Position numbers and translations under genes: made by a program. From contig VWZL01000830.1 in assembly GCA_013396915.1 (NCBI GenBank), positions 516,356 through 580,355 of the forward strand: DNA of 64,000 nucleotides, written 5' to 3'. Positions 25,801-38,300 of the stretch are shown here, one piece after another. The notes beneath the pieces are model-generated. The model ran no database searches. It had not been told where the DNA came from and saw nothing but the letters and a program-made list of their open reading frames with translations. The stretch comes from Stercorarius parasiticus (taxonomy: Eukaryota; Chordata; Aves; Charadriiformes; Stercorariidae). The number at the start of each line of letters is the position of its first letter. The stretch's first letter is position 1.

Positions 25801-26537
25801 CTGTCTCAATGTCCATGTGAAATCATGTAGCCACTGAGAAAAATGCCACGAATGCTCTCCACAGGAACCAGCCTGACGCTGCCTAGCCTACTATAGTCCA
25901 GAAACAAAATAAATGTTAGACCCAAAGTGATGACGCGGAAGTCTGGGAGGATTTACAAGCACTCAAGTGGGTCACACTGCAGCACCTCTCCAAGCTGTTA
26001 CATGGCCAGAGATCACTCGGGCCTGCCCTGGAGGAGGGGAGCATCAAGAGGATGCTCCAGCAGGTCAGGAAACCATCCCTCCGCACCAGGGTGTTGTGGG
26101 TCGTCATTCGCTACCAACTGGTCAGATTTGAAATGAAGAAAGTAACTTTAACTAACTATGGAAAAACAGCACCGAGGGTGTTGAAACTCTGATTTCCATC
26201 TCGGCCAGCAGAGAGCAGCTTCAGTGCTGCAATTCATTTGAGCGCATCTCTGTTCTCGTTTTGTGCTCAGCAAGTTCACTGTAGTTCTCAGTGTGGTCTC
26301 TCAATGCTTAATAACTAAAATAGACTCACTTCTAAAAAAAAAAAAGCACTATATACAGATAATATATTATCAAAGATGATATAATACTAACCACTAGGAT
26401 GTACAAGCAAAATGAAAAAAAATCTCTGAGGTCTATCAATACGAATCCATGCAAGTAGATCTGGGAGAGAGATCTGGAAGAAAGAGGTTTACACTATTTT
26501 AAAATTAATTGTTTGCTGATTTGGTACTGCACAACAA

Positions 26538-26604
26538 GGAATCACAGATTTTTAAGATGTGGAGGGGGGGTTTAATGATCATTTGGTCTCATCTGCTTAG
26601 TAAG
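26538..26604 (-). mobile_element. Old CR1-type 3'-end fragment (inverted)
   Basis: GGAATCACAGATTTTTAAGATG followed by AATGATCATTTGGTCTCATCTGC resembles, with decay, the reverse complement of the CR1-family 3' end (an ATCATAGAT-type end, then a GGAC..ATGATCAT..GTCT-type block). A G run interrupts it. It is short and diverged, so assignment rests on motif order only. Confidence 0.45.
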
Positions 26605-29320
26605 GGATTTCAATGAACCGGGTCCTATTTCTAATGCAAGGATAGTGGTTAAACTCTTCAGTGGTTAAATTAAAGGAAAACATCTGAACTTGATTTTAAA
26701 ATTTACGATGACAAACAATCTAATACAACCTCTAGGATTATTTATCATGAAATTACCTTTGCTGTTAAAAAACAGAGTTCCAATATTTATACTCCGTACA
26801 TTCCAGTTCAGTTAAGAACTCTCATACTTGCGAGGAAAAACTAGCCAAAGGAGTGAAATGGTAACACTGCAGCTGAAGCAAAAAAGAAAATTGAGCATGA
26901 GCTTCTCTACACATCTCCACAACTGACTTTCATCAAGTCTTGTCAGACCTACAGGTTTCAGCTCTTCAGAGAAGTTCAGAGACTGACAGTGGTGCCAAGA
27001 GCCACCAGCAGCCTTAATCATTAAAACGACTATTAAAAAGAGTCACTAGGAGGCTGAATACGAGATATTCACACAGAAAATACATTCATCTTTCCAATTC
27101 CATTTCAGATGGAGTTCTGGGGGGCAGCTATAATCACCTGCCACTTGGCATCACCAAGCTCTCAGGCACGAAGAAAGATGCAGTGTTCTAGCCCACCTCC
27201 AGCCAAAAAGCACTGTGCTGTTAGGTGCCTTATGCATCTCCAAGTAACAGAGCATCCTTCATTCACTCCAAAAGACATTTTGCTCACACCTGGACACCTA
27301 CATCATGTTTAAATAGGCTAGGTTTTCTGTTTTCCAAGTTTTATTCTTGTTTCCTTCCTCCCCCTCCATTTTTTTTAAATAAATTAAAAGGTCTGAAAGC
27401 AGTAAACACTTGTGCATGCCCTAAATCAAACTGAGAAGAAGGACTGTGGTCATCACAAAGAAGCACTCACATTCAAGTGGGGAGAAAAACAAAAAAAAAG
27501 GTGATTCTTCTCTTTCATCGATAACTTTATCTCCCTTTCTAATCTGGGACGATCCCAACAAAGCTAACTCTAGATACAGTTTAACATGACTTCCCTTCCC
27601 ACCACCCAAGGCAAGATGGAACAGAGCTAAATGAGCGTAATTACAGGATGCATGTTTCTGGCTCATGTAATGCAACACCTTATTTCAGACTTTTTACTCT
27701 CCTGTTGTTTTCATCCCACCGTACCAAGTGAACCCTGACATTAGTACACTGCCACCAGCACACCCAACTTTGAACTGAAGACCCTGGGCACGCTACAGCT
27801 CCTCCTCATGCCTGCCAGCCTGGCCAGCTCTTCACGCATCACACTTTCCATACAGGATCACCTACAGTAAGGAATGAGATCAGCCCACAAACACAGAAAT
27901 AGAAAATATGAACATCTGTTTTTGTAAGGTACCAAACAAATAACTCTGTGAAAGGGAAATGTGCCTTACATCGCGGAAATTTCAATCACTAGAGTTTAAT
28001 CAAATAAAAAGCAGTATGCGGGTGGGAAGGAGCAGTGCAGGGAATTGTTTCTGAGGGAGGTGGAAGAAAGGGAGTGGAGTAGGTCACTTTTAAGTCCATC
28101 TGCTCTACATTCAAATTCTATTTCTCCCTAGTGTAAAGCATTTTGGTTTTGATAAGTTCCCTTTTGGACGAATTCACTCAAACAGAGCTTTGGTGAGAGC
28201 TGGGATTCAAACTGGTCCAACTTTTTAGCAGTGCCAGAACGATGGACTTAATGCCTGAAATACTGACTATTGCTGGTTTCATGGATGTCTGCAGGGTCTG
28301 ATTGTAAATGTACGAGGTGGCATGCTTTAGTGATCAAAGATATTGAGAGTTGCTCTCTGCAAAGTACAATTATACTTAAAAAGTATCATGAGAGATCCTT
28401 TATTTCATCTGCTACCAAGTACACATGGAGTTTATAAGATTGTCAAGCAACTGCTTAAATTACTACGAAAGACAAAGCGCACTTTGATGGAGCTTGGGTC
28501 CAAAAAACAATACAATAGTTCGAATTATTTTGTCATTACTGTAACTACTTAAATATTCTACAAAAAACAATGATTTTAATAAAATAATTAGTAAATGATG
28601 ATTAGAAATTAACAGAATGGTACCAGTATTGCCAACCCACAGCATTCACACAATTCATGATGATGGTCTTTCTTGAAAAGTCACTTTTTTGGGAACACTG
28701 TTCATTTTATTCATCCCTGGACTGTACCCCATCATATATTCAACTTTTCTCCAGAACGTCACCAGCAAGACCTAGATTTTTTTCTGAGACTCAGACTAAA
28801 ATCATGGGAGAGGTCAGTGCCACTGTGACCTAATGAGTCGGACATTTTTAATTGTTCTTACTACAGTTTCTCCCTGTCTCCTGCCACAAAGGCAGTACTA
28901 CACAGCAAATGACAATCTGAACACCTGGAAAGGATAAAGACAAGCATAATAAATTCTTAGAGCTTTTTTCCATGTGGATTTGATGTCTAACCCAGTGTGG
29001 ATGGTCACAGGTTGCTGTTTGCAAAGCTTTTATTTCTGCTCTTTGGAGAACACCAGCTCCTGAAGGCAGATATAAGAGCAGAGGGGTAATGGAGAACCTC
29101 CTATGTGTAAACGTATCAATGACCTCTCCAACAGTATGTCCATCCCCTTCCTTCAAAAGTGCCTCTCTGACCTTCCCAGACCATGCTGATGCTATCATTA
29201 AGACCGCTGATTAGTATGAAAGCAATCAGAGCTGACAGCAGTGGCACTCCTGTTCTTTCTCAGGCCTGCCCAGTCTGCTCTGACGGGATGCACACTTATT
29301 AATTCACTCTTCAGCATTTA
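26605..29320. other. Unique sequence, no gene seen
   Basis: AT-rich sequence with short chance frames only. No family resemblance in the frames at 27109-27434 (+), 27421-27678 (-) or 28848-29198 (-). No RNA gene or clear transposon. Confidence 0.5.
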
Positions 29321-29400
29321 GGATTTCTTAGCTTTAGGGCAACAGGGACCATTTGATTATCTTGTCCGACTTCCCATCTATCACAAGCCGTTAAATTTGA
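29321..29400 (-). mobile_element. Old CR1-type 3'-end fragment (inverted)
   Basis: AGGGACCATTTGATTATC then TTGTCCGACTTCC and ACAAGCCGTTAAATTT follow the order of an older CR1 3' end as found in birds, crocodilians and turtles: a GGGACCAT..GATCATCT..TCTGAC block, then a TAACACAGGCC-like block. No ORF remains. Confidence 0.5.
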
Positions 29401-31889
29401 TGTGGGGTCCTCACACGAAGGCCAAACACTTAAATGAAATGAACAAGATGTTACTGATCTCAGGAGACCAATGCTGCAGCTGCACTAGTGTTTGTTTCAA
29501 ACCCTACCACACATACGATGAGAGCTACCCAGACAATCAGCACAAGAAACTGAAGGACATCAAGCTCCCAACTGACTTAACCCTGCGGAAGGTTCTTTCC
29601 TCTGCCTTCAATCTCACAGATCAGACGTCCGCTTTAAATAAAACCACAAAGCCATCCTAATGTCAAAGCTGTGGTCCACACATCCAGTCACCGTCTCCAG
29701 CATAGCCAGTCTCTTATGCATGAAAAAATACCTGAATGGAAAAAGAAAAACACCTCAAAACATACCTAGTCCGTTGTACATGGAGGGGGGCAAATCCTCC
29801 TGAACACTGCACATTACCAGCTGAAAGGCTGAAGCGCAGCAGTTGATTATAATCACTGTCTTTAATGCAGAGCTGACAGTGCTACAAGCCTGTTATTTGC
29901 GGGCATTTCAGCACGCAGGCCCACGAAGGTGGCTGATGGAGCTGATGGCTCAGGCACACCATGTCCAGCAGCAGCAGGACCACCATGACCCTCCACCCTG
30001 CAGCAACCACCCCAGCAAATAGGGACTTTCTTCCCAGCACCCGGGCTAACATGGCTTTGCAAATATACCCATTCTCACTTCACAGACTATGTTATAATTA
30101 ATTGACTGATGTTTAATTACCCTCAGTGCTAAGAGTTCTTCCTAGCTCTTCAGGGCAAAGCTGACTTATCTTCAGTTTCCAGTGGTCAGACTTATTCCCC
30201 CTTTGTCAGCCAGACCCACCAGTGCTGTAGCATGCGCGCGGGTTGAGAAAGCCACCTCGCAGCCTCCTCCTCAACCACTCGCAGAAGCTGAGCTCCTGAA
30301 GACTTGCATCATACCTCAGTCTCTGCTTTCATCTTGGAAAACAAGTCTTTGCCTCTTTTCACTTTCTAATATTCCCATCTTCTCCTTGCAGTGCAGCTAG
30401 CAGGATTATCAGAGCCTGTTCTTCTGAATTTAATATACTAACAGTAATGAAGAGGTACGTGACCAAAGTTTACCTCTGAAAACACCGGTGCATCTGGATG
30501 CTGCACGACAGCACAGAGCCCCCAGGGAAAGGGGTGTGAGGCTGGAGCGCTCTCTCCAGATGGGACAGGGAGCCCGTGGCCATGGCTACCACCTCCCGAA
30601 AAGGGAGAGCATGCTTCAGGTTTGGGAAGGGCAAAATGTCCGAGCACCGAGCGAGCCGCAGTGACATGACTCTGGTGTCATATCCTATTACTCCTACAAG
30701 GGGAAGTCTGCTCCTTCTGTGCAACATTTTTGCAAAAGATAAAAAGGGAGAAAAAGTAGCAATGATCCGTCTCATTAGGCTCCAAGAAGCGCACAGAATT
30801 GCCTGGGGTGAAGGCAAGAATAAGCAACGTCAGCATAGAAAGGTGTCATACAAGGTTTAAGCTTATTCAGAGGTAGAGCCTCTGTCTCTCTCATGAATAA
30901 ATACATAACCCAAGACAATTTAATTCCAACTGTTTTGTATGTCTTATAAAAACTTTTCAAACAATGTGATGACTCACAGGTGAGCTCTCACTGACAACAT
31001 AAAATGACATTGTATTAGTCACCTCCCTTTACGAACTGCAAGTCTGCACTGAGATATACAAATATCTCTCATAATATAGCCCATGCCTTCACATGCAGCA
31101 TAGTTGAGGATAGGGAAGAGGCAGTAAATAGTGACAATGACAGATTTTCTTCACTCCAAAGGAAAAAGTTATTAAATACTAATTGGTAACATAGACAGCT
31201 TTTACTGCACATGCACATACTCCAATACTCTGATTTCCAAGACTCATCTGCAAAAGTTTAACTTTGTGATTTATTCCATTTTATTTATGATTTTCACACT
31301 ACTGCCTTAATCTTTCATAATTAACATAATAAGGTCCAGTGATAAATTCACATTTTTTTTCCCTCTTTTGCTCTACAACTGCCATTAAAAGATAGTACTT
31401 CAAGACTGCAGCTGGAATAATATCTAAATCCTTTTACCAGTTGGAGGAAATTCTGGGCAAAGTGCTGGAAGGAAAGAAGTATCAAAATCTCTTTGAGACA
31501 AGACGACAATATTTCTTACACGCCCCAGTTTCAGTTTTATAAGCTCCTATAAATCCTCTCTCACAGCAGAGTAACGCAGGAATGCCCTTGGAAGAGGGCA
31601 CTGGGTAAGCGAAGGATGAGTTTGCAACCCATAAGTAGTAACCATTCAATGCTTTTAGTCTGCTTTTTTTGCAAAGAGTCTTGCTGTAAGAGCTCAAATC
31701 AAGAACAGCTGGATCCTGGTAGAGAAGCTCTATCCAGAGCTATCTTCTATCCAGGACTATGGGAGTAAACCTAAGTGCACAAGATGGTCTGCAGAATGGA
31801 AATCAGGACAGAGGCCTTTACATCACTTGAAACACCTAAACCAAATTTCCCCAACATTAGACGCACTTAAGATTCAGCCAAAGATGGTG
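29401..31889. other. Unique sequence, no gene seen
   Basis: Contains the plus-strand frame 29397-29660, which has no recognised family, and overlapping frames around 30.4-30.9 kb. Nothing supports a gene. A CAGCAGCAG run with a CACCACC context near 29960-29990 is minor. Confidence 0.5.
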
Positions 31890-31970
31890 CTGGGCCATCT
31901 TGGCTTTTGCCGAGAGAGGCTGGACCAGATGATCCTTGAGGTCCCTTCCAACTTGGTATTCTATGATTCA
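31890..31970 (+). mobile_element. CR1 LINE 3'-end fragment
   Basis: GGCTGGACCAGATGATCCTTGAGGTCCC, then TTCCAACTTGGTATTCTATGATTC, is the canonical avian CR1 3' tail, including the terminal ATTCTATGATTC unit on the plus strand. The copy is 5'-truncated to about 80 bp, which is typical for CR1. Confidence 0.9.
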
Positions 31971-33564
31971 AATCTGAGTAGTTTCCTAAAGAAGTGCCTA
32001 AACTCAGCCAGAAAATACAGGCTGAATACCACAATTAGGGGGTAAAATACTACAGGCAATAATTATCAATCACTTTCTTTTCCCAACCATCAAAGAAGGT
32101 AATTTGTTTGTTTTCCCCACTCTGCAAGGAAAAAACTGGGTGGTCTTCTGGCTTTCAGAGTCTGAGAAGTATTCCTCTCGAGGACAAGGCCACACCGGGC
32201 CTCCTGGGAGCATGAGGTCCTTTTTCAACACTGTTTTACACTGTACTTGATTTTAGTCACAGACATTAAGACTGTAGCAGGGCTTTGCAAATCATCACTA
32301 AATACCTTTTCTCCATAGCTCCATGCAAATCTCAGGAGTGCCTCCAAGATATGAATAAAGCCTCATTTGTTGAAAGGTAGCGTGTTTTCAGTTCCTCAGC
32401 TGTCTTCATCAGCATGGGACTGCTGTGCCGCAGGGATTCTTTATTTGGTTAAAAACTAATTCCCCTTCATCTTGCAGAAGTTGTCACCAGTTGTAAGAAT
32501 ATAGCAGCTTTACTCGATACCTGATAAGTAACTGTTAATTCTGAGGCTATTAGTTCATTGAGGGAGTGATGTCTCAATAAAACATAAACATAAAAACTCA
32601 GCAGCTTGCAGACAGCTTAAATCATTCACATTCTATTTTTTTAAAAACATCTAATGCATTGCTACATATTCAGACTTTAAAAAATGAATTAAAAATTTTT
32701 TTATCTTCAGCCCCTTCTTAAATAATGTACATCTGATAATACCTATGCTCAAAGCCATGCCATTTAAAGTCTAAGTTGTTTGCATACTAAAAAACCAAAG
32801 TCATGGAGTGTTCAGTGCTGCAATTCAGCTTCCTTTTGCAGTAAAAGGAAACTAGGAGAAAATGGGGCAGGAACCAGACTGAAAAGCTTTCTAAAAGCTG
32901 CAGCTGCAGCCAACAGCTGAAATTTAAAATCAGACATTATTTTCTCTCCTCATCTTGTGGGCTCTGCCACAGTTTTCAATAAACCACAAATTCAGCCACA
33001 AAGGCACTATCACTCAAAATTTTCTTTTGCTGATGAAGCTAAAATAAGAACCATAAACACTTCCCCCCAACTTCAGAAAGCAGCGTATGTCACCCCCCAA
33101 TAGGACTCCTACACGTTGCATGGGGACAACGTGTTAGGCAAGTAGCAAAACCCAAATGTGGTCCTGTGAAATAAATAATTTAATGTTGCAGAGAGAACCT
33201 GAAACACAAGATCATGTGGGTCGAGGAAAGCAGAAGCAAGAACTGCATTTCCATTTCCCAACCCAGCGAGACAACAGACACGTGACAGCCAGCAGATACG
33301 GTTCCCTTGGATTTCCACAGGGCATGCAGCAACGTCCCTTGGTAAAGAAACAAAGAGAGGAGATCCTCCCATCAATAAAAAGCTGAATAAATATAGGAAA
33401 GACCCCGTATGAACAAAAGCCAAATTTCCCAGGGGATGAAGATGACCAGTGGCACCACAGAGTATGCACTGGTCCAGGCAGCTCTCAACATTAGTGAGCT
33501 GCAAAAGAGGGTATAAGAGGGCAAAGCTTGCTGAGAACATTACGATAGTCAAGGAAATAAAGAC
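31971..33564. other. Unique sequence with a small hairpin, no gene seen
   Basis: Low-GC unique DNA. The 147-residue minus frame 33109-33552 is open but shows no family resemblance. A perfect 8-bp inverted repeat lies at 33111-33134 (ACACGTTG, 8-base loop, CAACGTGT). Confidence 0.5.
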
Positions 33565-34215
33565 AAGGGCTGATTATGAAGAAGAGACTTCACAAGATTC
33601 ATTGACTGGGCGGTAAAGTGACAGATGAAATCCCATGTAGATAAATGTAAAGTGATGCACATTGACTTTGAACAGACTATTACCACTCAAACAGAGAATT
33701 TGAGGTGATAACCATTCTGTGAAAATTTCAGCTCAGTGCTCATTAGTGATTAAAAAACCAAATAGATGTTAGAAAATGCTAGGAAAAGAATAGTGAACAA
33801 GACAGATAATATCATTATGTTACTGTACAAATCCACAGTCTACCCACATTTTGAATATTGCATGCAGTTTTATTTCACTCCAGGTCAAAAAAGATATAGC
33901 AGAAATAGAAACGTTAAGAAAAAGGCGGTGTGGATGATCAAAGTTATGGAACAATTTCTGTACAGAGAACAACTGAATTATGTAGGACTCTCCATTCTCA
34001 AAACAGATGACTCAAACACCTGTTTGAGGTCTATAAATATGAGTGACAGAGAAGCTGAATAGGGAGAGACTGTTCATTGTCTCTCTCAATACAGACTGTA
34101 GGGTCATCAAATGAAACATAGGGTAATGATTGAAAAATACATAGATGTGAATATTAATTTCACAGAGCACTATGGAAGTGCTGGTAAGCTGGGGACCTTC
34201 TTGCTGTAGAACATT
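33565..34215 (+). mobile_element. Old CR1-type LINE, ORF2 C-terminal remnant
   Basis: Seen: ATTGACTGGGCGGTAAAGTG, then ATAAATGTAAAGTGATGCACA at about 33640-33660, match the conserved CR1 ORF2 segment that encodes the sequence upstream of the reverse transcriptase C-terminus. The frame 33766-34062 then reads STVYPHFEYCMQFY, AVWMIKVMEQFLYREQLNYV and a GLSIL block, which correspond to the conserved CR1 positions PHLEYC, a K-MI-GLE-like helix and an RL-LGL-SL block. The frame stops at 34060. Downstream GGGTCATCAAATGAAA and CTTCTTGCTGTAGAACA continue the element. Divergence, stops and loss of the 5' part show it is inactive and older than the copy at 40.6 kb. Confidence 0.75.
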
Positions 34216-35307
34216 GCAGTTGCTGAGTTTGCAAGAGTTTAAAAAAAATTAAAGAACCAAGTTAATGGAAAAAATTCTATTGAGCACTGTTGAAAAAAAG
34301 GACATAATCCTTGGTTTCTTTCAAGTAATCTCTTAACCCTATACTGCCGGGAGCTGGGAGGATATTCCAGAAGTATCACTACATACTTTCCTTGATCCTG
34401 TATTCTTCCTTAGGTAACAATCACCATTCGAGACAGGCTGTTGGGCTGGACCTCTGCTCTGACCTGCTACAACTGCTAAGAAGCACCAGTGCTGACGGTA
34501 ACACTTTGTCATACATGCTAAACATAAAGAAATGGAAGCACTTACATTACAACAGAAAAATAACAACCCCAGACCTAATCAAAACATTCTGCTGTGTAGT
34601 GAGAATCATACGGAAATCTCCTACTGGAGCGAGGATATAGGAGAGAATGAACGGCATACAATACGTTAAGTCATATCATGTCATCTGTTATAAAAATGGC
34701 CTTAAACATTTGTCTACACAGGAAAGTTAGTGTAGTGGAAGCTAGAGAATGAATTTGCAGTGCTTCAGCTATTCCACAGAGGTGGCGGACAATGCAGGGT
34801 AAATCTTACATGGCATCAGCATGTGAAGCTCTGGCTATCACCAAGTGTCAGAACGCTATTAAACCTTTTGAGCAAGGCATCTGTACAGCTTTGGGGGACT
34901 GAGATCATCTTTTCTCCCACATTAACTCCCCAGTACTGAGAGGCCACTCTGAAGGACTTCAGGTCCCATGATTCAGGCTGAAGCACAGGGTGGCACCAAG
35001 ACTCCCTCACCCTCCTCCATCTTTCTGGGGTACAGGACCCAGGGTAAGGGCAGGCAAGGCGTGCAGATCAGAACAGAGCTCTCCACAGCGTAGTACTGGG
35101 ACTTTGTAGCAGTAGGATCATTGGCAATTTGCTCATTTAGAAGCATGAAATCTGAGTATCTGCCCACACTACCGCACACAACCTCTCCATGAAGGCATCG
35201 GATGTTTTGTCCCTGCAGTTCTTTAGAAATTTTCTTTTACTATTTCCTTACCATATTGAGATGCCTAACCACCTCCCTGCTTTCCTGTTCCAAGAAAACA
35301 GGAGAGC

Positions 35308-35328
35308 TTTTTTTTTTTTTTTTTTTTT
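35308..35328. repeat. T21 homopolymer
   Basis: Twenty-one consecutive T bases. No retrocopy sequence is recognisable on the minus strand next to it, so it is listed as a simple repeat and not as a processed-transcript tail. Confidence 0.9.
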
Positions 35329-37878
35329 GTTAGTCAGGAGATTTTTCAAGGGCAAAGAATAATACACCTTTTATTAAGCAGCTATGCACGGTAAGGAACT
35401 TTTTACTAGCAATTTCTCAAGGAATGTTATGACTGGCTGACTTGAAAGAGGCCTATCCAGAATCTCATTAGATTTTCAAGTATTTTAGAAAGCAGTTCTT
35501 ACTGAATTATCAAACTTGTAGGAAAGCAATGGCAATTTCATACCTGAGATTATGTACTTTCGCGTTAACTGCAGAAACATATCAGACTAGTAAGGAGTGT
35601 CATGCACTTGGAGCTACTGAAGTAACAGGGAGCTGCTGGGATATGTTGGAGAGGACTCTTTGTAAACATTTTATTTGCATGACTAAATACTGTTTTTCAA
35701 AGGGATGCACATATGACACGATATACAGTGATGTATCTCAGTAACTCTTGACCCAGAAAATCTGAGGTGGTTAAAAAAACGAAAACACAAAAGCTTCATG
35801 GGTGTGGAGCACACAGAGTTCATAACACCTTGCATAAGCAACCTTTGCATACTGCTGTTTGGACAGAGCAGCCAAATCTGTCCTCTGTTGGAGACCAGGC
35901 CCAGCAAAGGTGGCTGCAGGCTGGCAGAAGCACTGGTTGTTCTAGAGCTGTTTTACGCCCATCTGCAATATTGACACTGCAAATAAGAGAAAATCAGAGT
36001 GCTATTTTCCAGCTGATGGGACTTCTCAGATACCACCAAAGAATCCCAGACCTTTGTTCTTCTGAAGGGAAGCCAACCTGCCGCACCTCACCTAGTCTCA
36101 GCCATCAAAAATACAAGCAACTAGTGTAAGCTATTTGCCCAGTAAACCACACGGGTGAAACACGAACCTGCTGAAGGTTACCCATCCCACTCACTCTAGG
36201 CACCTATTTCAGGATGGGGTGAATTAGTCTCCTGAGACGTCTTTTCATGACGGTAGAGCAGCACACACATTAGACTAAATGCCCAATGCGTATAGGGCTG
36301 GTGTCACAGGAGGTGACTCACACACAGGCAGAGCACAGCAGTGATTGTTCAGTGGGTAGCTCTCCACTGGAGGTAGTGGTGGTCTCCTGAAAACATCTGC
36401 ACATACGGCTTTTTGGATGGTATCTCACTTCCTTAAATAGTTCTGAGAATAAAATAAAATTATTTTTTTATTTGGAAAAACATGTATTGTCTATTCATGG
36501 AAATCTCTTCTAATACTCTTTTTAGTATTTCCACAATGTTTTAGGCAGTGGGTGATTCCCATGTAGACTGTTTTCCTCAAGAGCCGAGCATGTATTTAAT
36601 CCTGAATTTTAGACTCATGTTGCAGATTGTCTGTATGAAGACTTTCCTATTTCTATTCTTGCCTAACACATTTTGTCATAGTGTTTTGCTGCCAGCAGGC
36701 TAGACAATCAGTTTCTTAAACACTTCTCTCTTGAAGCAAAACAATCCAACCCAGAGCATATTCTAAGGAGACTCTCACCATCATAAAATGCTGTTTTACA
36801 AGGCTGAGGACTGTCTGTCTTTCCCTTGCACCACGTTTCTGTTTGCAATCCCACACCAGATGGAGTCGTTGAATGACTCCTGGCCAGGCTTTGAAAACCA
36901 AAGCATGAAGCCTGCTCTTAAACTTCTGTCCGTAACACTTCATGAGTGGTTGCTGCGGCTGTGCCAGAAGAGTTGCAAACAGCACTTCCTTCTACACTTT
37001 GACCCCAATCCATGTAGACACATCCCGGCATCCACACCGGGCTCTGCTGAGCAGCGCCAGGATCTCAGGTCTGCGCAGCATATGGCACCACGCAGAGAAG
37101 GTAACACTTCTTCCTCTCACGCAACCACACACGCGCCCGCCGCGACTGCCTGCTTAGCTGTTTCTTCTCTCATCTCTTGGCTCATCATCTTCAACATATT
37201 TTGCTGACAACATATCTTACTTTACCCCATAGAGGCCCCCGCCCCCAGAAAACTCATGAAGAAAAGCTATGGCAGTACGTAGAGATGAAGGCATAGTTAA
37301 AAGGTTGAGATTTCAAAGTTGTTGGTAGCTGGACAGAATGGATTGGTGAGAGGCGGAGAGCTGGGCTGGGGGGTTACAGCAGCTGCAGGCTGTTCAGCAT
37401 CAGCGTGGCTACCTACAGGGAAAGCGAGCACCCACCTCCTGCAGGCGTTGAAGCTGCTGTCCCTGAAAGCACACAGCCCAGCAGAAGGAGAGGGAAATCG
37501 CTTCCTCTCCTTGCTACTTTGTCTTAAGACTTGTCCTAGCTTTTCACTTTGTGGTCATCGGATGGTTACACTCAATGTCCTGCCAACAAAATACATGCAA
37601 TTTTTGCAAAACTAAACAAACAGTTTCCTACCATGGAAAGTCCCAAAGCACTGAGAAAACAGGTTGATCTCCACCCATTGTCTGTTTCAAAACTTCCTTT
37701 GCAGCTTCAAATTACAGCCTTCTAATGTAAGCAAGGGGAAATCAGATGAACGGGGAAATCAGACTTTGCCCATAGGGATATTAACAACATGCAAATCACT
37801 TTTTAAATATTACTATTTTTTTAAAAAAGAAAAGATCTTTTTGAAATTTTCATTTGCCTCATCCTCAATGAAACAAAA

Positions 37879-37879
37879 N
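37879..37879. other. Single N at the edge of a GC-rich island
   Basis: One undetermined base exactly where A-rich sequence gives way to GC-rich, G-run sequence, which suggests an assembly join or low-coverage spot. Confidence 0.95.
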
Positions 37880-38300
37880 AAATGGCGGGGAGCGTGCCCC
37901 GGGGGGCAGGCAGCGGGCAGGGCGGGTAGCAGGCAGCAGGCAGGGCGGGCAGCGCGGGGGCCGGCAGCCGGAGCGCTGCTGCCCCTCCCTGGGCCACCCT
38001 CCCGCCTTTGTGCCCAGCGGGGTCCCAGCCAGGCAGGACCTATCGCGTATTCCAGGGATGAGGAGCGCGGCATTTTATAAAGGGAAGGGAAGAGAAAGGC
38101 GAAGCCCGGCTCAGCTGCTCTCAGTAACCACGCAGCTCCTGACATTATCATCGAGGGCGAAGTTATTCCAGAGCCACGCGAGGCAAGGAGGGACGCTGTT
38201 AGCGCTGTTGCTAGCAGAAAGGATGGGAGTGCCAAAGGAAGGAGAGAGAGATGCTGAAGACAGACCTGGAGGTCTCTCTGGCTGTGTTTGTAAGACATCT
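37880..38300. promoter_or_regulatory. Second CpG-rich island with TATA motif, candidate promoter
   Basis: Seen: sequence turns abruptly GC-rich at 37880, with G runs, repeated GGCAGGCAGCGGGCAGGGCGGG-like units to about 37960, and CpGs continuing to about 38210. TTTATAAA at 38074-38081 gives TATAAAG on the plus strand and TATAAAA on the minus strand. A plus-strand GTAAGA donor-like site lies at 38290. Inference: it could be an alternative upstream promoter for KIAA1217 (minus strand, about 15.6 kb before the coding start) or the start of a plus-strand transcript. The ORFs crossing it (37664-38080 and 38010-38408) have no recognised product. Confidence 0.45.

Larger units (their letters stand above)
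34216..37879. other. Unique sequence, no gene seen
   Basis: Unique DNA with a 21-base T run at 35308-35328. Frames at 35767-36129 (+) and 36788-37207 (+) are open by chance. I recognise no domains and no splice context. Confidence 0.5.

Noticed and set aside
25916..26136. Overlapping frames on both strands near 26 kb as a possible exon
   Set aside because: No splice sites of matching phase and no recognisable family; GC content alone can explain the open frames.
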